This document shows positions 52,401 to 61,400 of a stretch of DNA of 64,000 nt, piece by piece. How positions within the stretch are numbered: position 1 is the stretch's first letter; every line of letters starts with the position of its first letter. The notes beneath the pieces were generated by a model, which had not been told where the DNA came from, did no database searches, and worked only from the letters and a program-made list of their open reading frames with translations. The position numbers were made by a program, and so were the translations under genes. Source of the stretch: Nectonema munidae (taxonomy: Eukaryota; Nematomorpha; Nectonematoida; Nectonematidae); contig JAUIRK010000004.1 in assembly GCA_030549495.1 (NCBI GenBank), positions 496,001-560,000 of the forward strand. The letters are read 5' to 3'.

Positions 52401-55400
52401 TTGCTACCTCATACGATGTTACAAAAGTTATTACCTATACTTTGCAATTTGCACGATTTTAAATATTATATTTGTCAAATAATCAAAATAAAATTCTGTA
52501 ATCAAAGAATCGAAAAATATTCTTTAAAAAATCAAAAAATATCAAACTTTCTGTTCATATTTTGCTACCTCATACGATGTTACAAAAGTTATTACCTATA
52601 CTTTGCAATTTGCACGATTTTAAATATTATATTTGTCGAATAATCAAAGAATCGAAAAATGTTCAAATCAAAAAATATTTATTCTTTTTAAATATATCGT
52701 TGGCTCCCCTTACTTTTAAAATTGAAAGATAAACCTAGTCTTTAATAATTAATTTTTATCAAATTATGCACATACGAAACTAAAAATAAGGGGAGCCAAC
52801 GATATATTTAAAAAGAATAAATATTTAGAGCTGTGACTTCTTCAAATTTGTTTCTTCTGGAAGAGTAAAATTGCCCACCGCAATTATACTTCAACTAAAC
52901 CTGGGGGACGGTAAGGTATAATTATTCATATACTAAGTTATATATAGATGTTTAAAAGTTGAAAACAGGGGTCAAAAATGGAGGAAAATTGGTTGACATT
53001 ATTTATGAAAAATCCCTAACTTCTTGTGAATTTTTGAAATATTTTTTACATTATTTGTGAGCAAAAAGACAGCTTTAATTAAAATGATATTATATGGGCA
53101 AAGCTCTATGCAAAAAATACAAAGGTTCTTTTACTCTAGTATAAACCTTAATTTGTTTATTTGTTCGCCTGATAAAATCGGTGAAGAATAGAAAATTTGC
53201 CGATACCTATCAAACAAAAAAATACTAATCTAATCTGTACATAACTAATTTTACTATACTTAATTTTGTAAAATTTCAAGAATAGCGCTAAAAATTTTAC
53301 AATTATTTAGAGTTTTTCTCACTCTTACTTTGACCTTTTTTTAATTAATTTTTCTTGACAAATTTCTCTTATGTTTTTATATTTGTTAAAGATAGCTGAA
53401 GTTTATAAAATATTTACCTGTGATATATAGGTGGGAAATGTCGCAAAAATGTACACCTTTTGCGTGCCCATCACTCATATATTCTTATTCAATGTAAGTT
53501 TTTTTTAACATTGCTACACGTATATTTATTATTTAAGAAATTTAAATAACATAAAAAAGAAAAGTTGTTAGAGAGTGAGTGAGTATATTTTTTTGCGACA
53601 TCCTGAATACACTGGCGTATCCAGAAATTTATTTTCTTATTATGAGTAGAAAGACTATCTTAGAAAAATTAAGCCATTCTTCGCTAATTTAAATGACTTT
53701 AATTTTTAGTTAGAAATTTGTAATTTTCTTACAAACTAAACTACAAGTTTACTCACAAGGCGAGGCTTGTAAAATAAGGCTTTTTGTTTAGACGGCCACA
53801 TCAAGTAATCGCCATTTCGTCTGCCTTTTATAGTTAATTATATTTATTTATTAAGTTATTAATTAATTATTAATTAGTTATATATAGTTATTAATATTAT
53901 AGCAACCAGGACATAACTATAAAAGGCAGGCGCAATGGTGATTACTTGATGTGGCCGTCTAAACGAAAAGACCCTAAGGTTTTTGCAAAGTTTGCTAAAT
54001 ATCTCGAACGTTTCTTCTTAGGCACATATATAAAATACATTAAAAAAGTTTTCATTCTCTATTTGCTATAAGATATATTATTTAAAAAAAGAAAATCTAT
54101 TTCTTGATATTTTCTTGCTTATTTTTGGTGTAAGTGAAGTATGAGGTACAAAGACAAATACTGAAATGTACTAAATTGCACAGACAGGATTGGTGGAGCT
54201 GCGTGACAACAATTATGCAGGCTTCGTTCATGAATTAATTTCAATGTTATTAATGCATATTAATATTTAGTATGAGGCGTATTTATTGGAGTAGATGTCT
54301 ACAGGACCAGAAAACTATTTAGGAGCGGTTTAAACAAAACATATTAGCAATAGGGTTCCGAAATCTTTATATCCCAGTGTATCTCTAAAAGCCATCCCTT
54401 ATCTATGGAAAAGACTGTTGCATGTGTTAAGATTATTGTATATTTACAAAATTAGTGTTCTTTTATGTAAAAGTTTTCTAATTCTTTTAGAAATATTATT
54501 AATTTGAAAATTTTATGTAGTGGGGTTAGAGCTCTTGTTGCCCCTGGGTGCATATAAACACATGGTATGATATATTTTTATTTGTGTAATTAATTTTTCT
54601 TTAAATGTTCAATATACAAAATATATAGGAAAAATTCGCAGTTTTTATACATTTTTAATTAACATTTCATTTTTTTAAAAAGATCTATCCGTTATGCCGA
54701 ATTTTCTGAAATCATTGGAAGTTAAAATTTAATATTTGTATCCTACATTTCAGCATCCGGTGTATGTGTCGAAGATTGTTGGCACACAAAATTCTTGTTT
54801 GTTGACAGGCAGCAAAGTCGGTAAAATCCTTTCATGGAGTTTGGACACGCTTTCTGCGCCCTTGGAAAGCTTGGACCTGATCGGCAAAAATTCAAAATAC
54901 ATTCCCCTCACATGCTTCGACTTTCGCGTTTCTTCCGAACACGCAGGCACATTCGTCACTGGCGATGAAGATGGAAACATCTGCTTAGCCAAGCGACACG
55001 GCGAGTAAATCCTTATCATCTTTGCTCAACTTAAACGTATCGTGGCCTATTTTAATGATAAGGCGTAGTTTGTGCCGCGTGTATCGAACTATCAACATTG
55101 AGTCTGGAATTTTAGGATTCGAACCCAAGACAGAAAGATAGTTTTTTCTGTAATACGTGCATTAACACAAATAAATAGGAAGGTTTGTTCCAATAATGTC
55201 AAAAAATGTAAATGTATGTATGTACGATTGCGTTAACATAAACCTAACCTCAACGCTAACTCTAATGCTAATGCTACACTAATCCAAACCCAGCAATAGG
55301 TTTCCAAAAAATTTCAAATCGTGTCCATTTAGAAATTGGTTGAGCACTTGTCAACTATTATGCAAATTGAGGAAAAAAATTGAATACTCAAAATCAGCGG

Positions 55401-58400
55401 TAGAGCGTTATATTCATTCTAAAAAGTTCCTGCTTGTTATAACAAAATTGCAGCCGCTTTTAATATAAAAAGTTTCAATTTCTAAAAATATATTTTCCAA
55501 AGTAACAATATTAGTCATTGATAACAAAATTTCTAAAAAAAAACCTTATTGTTAACTTCTCTAAAACTAAGAACAATACCACTTGAAGATATTATTATTA
55601 AAAATCAATTTTTAACCAACTTATCCAAAAAGATATTTATTTTTACTTTAATGACAATATTTTGAGATAATTTTCTTTTTAGTTAAACTTAATGAGGCAG
55701 GTTCATAATTTTTAAACAAACTTGATGGCAAACTTAACACTAAGTTCTAAAATAATACCACTCAAGAAGTTTATTAGAAATTTAAACATTAAGATAATTA
55801 TAAGCTTTATTTTTATAAAAAAACATAATTTTTACACAAATGCCTCCCCATTTGTTTATATTAGAATTAAATACAGAGCAATTTATTTTACAAAATGCAA
55901 GTAAATTTTTAAGCGTTCATGGGAGATGATTTCAACTTTTTACGAACATGTTGAATTCGTGATTTTTGACTTATTTTATAAAACGTTTTGACTTAAATTT
56001 CCTTTGAAAGACAATAATAACATTGCCAAATAAGAAGAAAGTTTTATTTGCAAATGCGATGTTATCATAACAAAAAACTCAAAAAGGTTCACAGGAAAGA
56101 AAATGAAGATAGATTATATTTGCATAAAAGACTGATGTCAGAGTAATATATGATAACAAAAATATATAAAGTAAAAAAATGAATGTAAGGAAGTTTATAG
56201 AAATATACAAATAAATTGAATTAAATGCACTATATATTTTAGATTATTTTTTTATATATTAAATCTTATTTTTGTGACACTGAATTATCCGATACAATAT
56301 TGACTATGATCGCTTTTTCTTATCTTCGTCTCCCCTATAATTTTGGCATGCACACTCCAACAACCAAAAACTGACAGACCTGCTTAAAATGTTTTAGAAC
56401 AAACATGTAATTGTATTTTTTTATGACACACCCATTTAATTGGCATTGAACAGTCATTGACACAATTATAACTACAGCAGATTTGGCAAATATCAATACC
56501 TTATCAGGGTTTCGGAGCCTGTCGTAGGGCCGGCGTAATTTTTAAACGTGGAGCTGGATCAGGTAATACCATAAAGGAAGCTCCTATTACTGGCTCTAGG
56601 CAGTAATTTGATAATTACTATTAATTAGTTCTGTTTTTATTGCTTAATATAAAGTTCAATATCAATATAGGGTTTCCAGGCGTCCGCATTTGATCAGACA
56701 AATTTGGATTTTTTTTTTGAAAATTTTGTCTGTATTTTTTCTAAACCCTTATGAATTTTCTTATTTAACTTATTTTGAATAAAAAGTATTGCAAAATTAA
56801 GTTAGTAATAGTTATGGATCTCTCTTTGCCAGAACGACCACTATGTTACCTGAGCTAATAATAATTCGATGGATAATCCTGGCTGGTTTTACACCATACT
56901 GCACGTGATGACCCTTTTTTACAATGTGCTTAATGTTTCTGATAATCCACACAAGAAATTGGTTAATTGTTTGCTGAAGGATTCAGAAATAATTCTTAAA
57001 AAGACATACGAACTGTTGTGTTAACAGATGAATTGAGTTTATATCATTTCTGTTTGGCGTGACGAGCAGTGTTTCCAGATCGTGCTATTTTTGCAAAATT
57101 TTATTACTTTTTGGTATTCGGTGCTACTAAATATTTAGTTTTGAGATTACACTAAATTTAATAAGTTTTAATCTTCCTTAATCTCAAATTGTATGATTAA
57201 TAAACTTTTTAGTTCCATAACTCCATTTTAATTTTTAATATGTTTCTGATTAGATCTAGTATTTTTCCGAGTGAGACACGGCAAGCATGAATACTTATAA
57301 AAAGCAAGTTTTTGCTCAGAAGTTTCTGGTAACTCTGCTGATGAGTTTCTTTTCTAAAATGGTCTGATCCTTTATTCCCGTTAACGACCAGAATAATTAG
57401 ATGATATCTAATGTAAAGCAGAAGATTTGTATTAAAGAGCTTTGATAAACGCAGACGATTTTATTTTTGTAATGTCGACATTGGGCGTTAACGGGTCTAG
57501 TCTTCAGCGATTAGTTATGATAATCATTTTTTCGATTTATGCAATTTATCTCCGATCTTTTTTATACTTTTCTAATTTAATCTTTCATCACTTATTCTAA
57601 CGAGTGTTGTTATCTCTCTCTTCGATTGTGATGTTTATTGGCTTTTTTAGGAAGAGTGGAGTATTTGAAATTTTCGAAGGACACGACGCTACCATAACGA
57701 GTGTCAATTTTCACCAAAACTCGCAGAATGCATTCGATTTTTCTAACATCTGTTTGAGTTCTTCTCTTGATTGGACTGTTAAGCTTTGGAGTATCAAGGT
57801 TTTTTTTCTCATTTTTAAATTTTATTTTTTTTCTTTCCCTCCGCTTTCTGCTTGACACCATAATTTGAAAAAGGCTCAGAGTCGAAATATTCTTATATTG
57901 TCATCAGGGGTGCGGAGTTATCTACATATTTTAACTCCGATTTTTTTTTATATATTTTGTTTCCAAATTAAAAGGCATATCCAATTTACGTATTTCTGTT
58001 ATCTCTTTGCGCTTCATACACATCAAAACTTGGAACTAATTGTTTATAATGTATTAATTTATAAGCATAATGTAATCATTAAAAAAAGATAGCTGATAAA
58101 GTATTAAAACTACGGCCCAAAACCGAAACGGCCCAAACCAAAATGACCCATACCAAAATCCATAACGGCTCAAAGCCAATACGACCATAAACCGATACGG
58201 CCAAAAACCTAAAGGCTAGAGTAAGCTGGAACTACAATCTAAGAACACAAACTTTGATTTTCAAATACAGTTGGCCATCACTTATCCGGGAACAATGACA
58301 CTTGAAAGATTTCGGATCGACCATTTTCCAGATCGGTCATTTATTAAGTTGGAATACACAAAGAAGAGAAGCTAAGCTTTATTACACATTTGAACTTTGC

Positions 58401-61400
58401 TGAATTATCAAAGTTTAATTAATTAAGGAAACAAACAAAAAATGTCAGTGAAAATTTGAAAGTGAGTAACTTTATTGCACACAATACTTATTGAAAATAT
58501 TAATAAGTTGAAATGGAACACATCAATTCGACCTCACGAAAATTTGGTCTCAAAAAATAATGAGATAGAAGCCGAATTCTTGAAGTCCAACTGTCTCTAG
58601 GCCGAATTGACTATAAACGGTATAAATATTTACCAACAACCAACGTTTCTTGAGATATGATCCCTATTTATTTCAGAGTGAATTTTGTCCCAGTTTTTGT
58701 ATAGAAAATTATCAATTTTTCCCAGGGTTTCTTTGTAGAAATGACTTCACTAAAATACTATTGGAAACACTTTTGAGTAAGTTTTGGAAAAAACTCAGGA
58801 ATGGATAAATTTTCCGAATTTTTTGATTATTTTTATTTGGATACAAAAAAAGTTCAGGCTTTTTTTGTTTTGGGACATTTTGGTTTAGGCTGTTTTTGTT
58901 TTGGGACGTTTTGGTTTTGGGGCGTTTTTGTTTCGGTCGTTTAGATTTTGGGCCGTTTTGACCAGGCACCCACAATATGACAGCCCTTCAGCCTCACCAT
59001 TCTCTTATAATTTATTAAATCTAAATTACTTTGAAAAAAATCCTAATTTATATTAAGAGGACGAGGAATATTTTTTGTTTAGTGACAAGAGATGTAAATT
59101 TCACATTTTGATTGTCAGATTTAAGTGATATTGTTTTTGGTCATTCGCTTTTTGATAGTGCTTGTTCCTATTGCGACTATCGCATAAATGGTAAACGAAG
59201 AAGGATAATATGTGGTGAAGAACGATACAATTTTCAATCTTTTGATCTTAACGCTTTTCTAGCGAAAAGATCAAAAGATTAAAAATTGTATCATCCTTCA
59301 GAAGTCCTATCATCTTAAAATCACCACATGTATCCCATCTTTACTCGTCATATTTGATCTTCTCTAGCCAAAATCTCAAATGTTGAAGTTTTCCATAAGT
59401 TGAACAGAATGACTAATAGGAATGGATGATGCTTATTGCTATTGTTAAGCAAAACCGCATTGGCACTTTTTATAGACGAATCCATTAACAAACACCATTA
59501 ATTAGGCTCATGTATTACACATATTTCATGAAATAAGAATACTCTTTAGTTTGTGCAAACGTATGAACTTTCATTTAAAGTGTAGAAATGCAAAAAACCT
59601 AAAGTCTTGAGTAGGCAGAGAGTTTTGTGGTGTCTAGATGTAGGCTTGCAAAAACCATGGATTACACGAGGAGCCCATATTTTATCCTGATCTCTCAATT
59701 TCAAAATATTGTTTATATTCAACTAAATACCTTGTTACACATGATATGTTATATTTAACTTGTTTAGGACCGAATATATTTTAGCTATTTTAACCAATAA
59801 ATAATAATTAAACAAAGTAAGAATATTATCTAAAATAAAAAAGTAAATGAAATGAATCAAACATATATAAAAGATAGAGTTATTATAATTATTATAAAAA
59901 TGAAAACGATAAAAAAAATGTTGCTTTTATTTTTCTTCTCTTTTGTATGCTCACTGGTAGTGGTATATACAATACAGTCTACTGACATATTTGTATAATA
60001 AAATTTGACTCCTAAAAGTACCTAAGATAAATTTTCATTGTTTTCATCACAATAATGCAGCTTATTTCTTAATATAAGCGTAATAAATATTTTTTATCTA
60101 AAATAGATCATAATATAAATCATTCAAAGGGAACTTTTCATTTTTACAAAAACATTTATCAATAGATTTAAGCATTATTTTGTTACTCAACAACGTATTA
60201 GTTTTCTCGCTTTAGGCAAAGAGTCGTTTATGACAAACTGGCCAGGCTGGGTCTTATATGCTGGAAAATAAAGTAGTTTGCCGCGAAACTACTTTTAAAC
60301 ATATCATTTACATGCACAATGTTTTCGACTGATAGAATTCCAAGCCGTTGCTAACGTTTGACTCCTATGCTGGCTATGTTTACGATGTAAAGTGGTGTCC
60401 TTCACATCCCGCTGTTTTTGCCACATGTGATGGAAGTGGTAAAGTTGATTTGTGGAATCTCAACCAAGATTTTGAGGTTTTTTTACTTATTTGTTTCTTA
60501 TCTCTAGGATCCTGATAATTTTTGAACGGAACTATAGGATATTTAAAATGTCAATTCAAATAATAACATAGTATTCTTTTTTTAAATATATTTTTTATAT
60601 ATACACAAAATGCGCTTATTATTATCATTAGGTTTATTATATTTTCATTTTAAAATGATTATTGTATATTCTATCTTTTGCTAGCACAGCCAAGTGTGCT
60701 TTAACGATCACCTGTCTATAACGACGAGTCTTTATTCTTCTCAATTAATTCTTATTGGACTAAATTTGTTCATTAAGCCAATAACCTCTAGTAAACAAAT
60801 GACGGTTTGCTTAAGTGTTCTTTTATATTTATAAATTTTCTCTATGTTTATGTGGTTGAATAAACCTTAAATAAATATAAATAAAAAATGTTCAAAAGCT
60901 TCATTACAATATCAGTTTAACAGTATTTTTATGGTGACAGGTTTTTTCCGTGCCAATTTTTGTTGCAAGAGTCTTTTGAGGCAAAATGTGACTTGATTTA
61001 ATAAAAATGTGCTGCTACTAAAAGTATTTTAACAAAAAGTCTTACGATAAAAAGTCCCATCACAAAAAGACTTGACCTTTTTATAATAAAAATTTGGTGT
61101 GAAGAGACCCATACAGTCCCGTCGCCAAACTATAAACCCTGATATTAAGAGAGGCTGGACAATCAAAATATGCATTATTTCATATATGCATTTGATATTT
61201 CAAGGGAGTTGCAGAAGGGGTGGGGCTGTTACCTTGTTTTAAATAAAAGGTTCACATATTTTTAATTTCTTGCTTAAAATATCAAATTTTTTTGATCACG
61301 CCTGTATTTAAAAAAAGTTTTTAGATGAATTTTTATTGATTAATATCTAAATATCTTTCAGAAATGTTAGTGGAAAGAAAAATTTATCTCAATAATTTTT

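Noticed and set aside
53610-54550. A full hAT element from CACTGGCGTATCCAG to GTTGCCCCTGGG
   Set aside because: The two ends do not pair well as inverted repeats and the interior is non-coding, so I left only the lone left end as a note.
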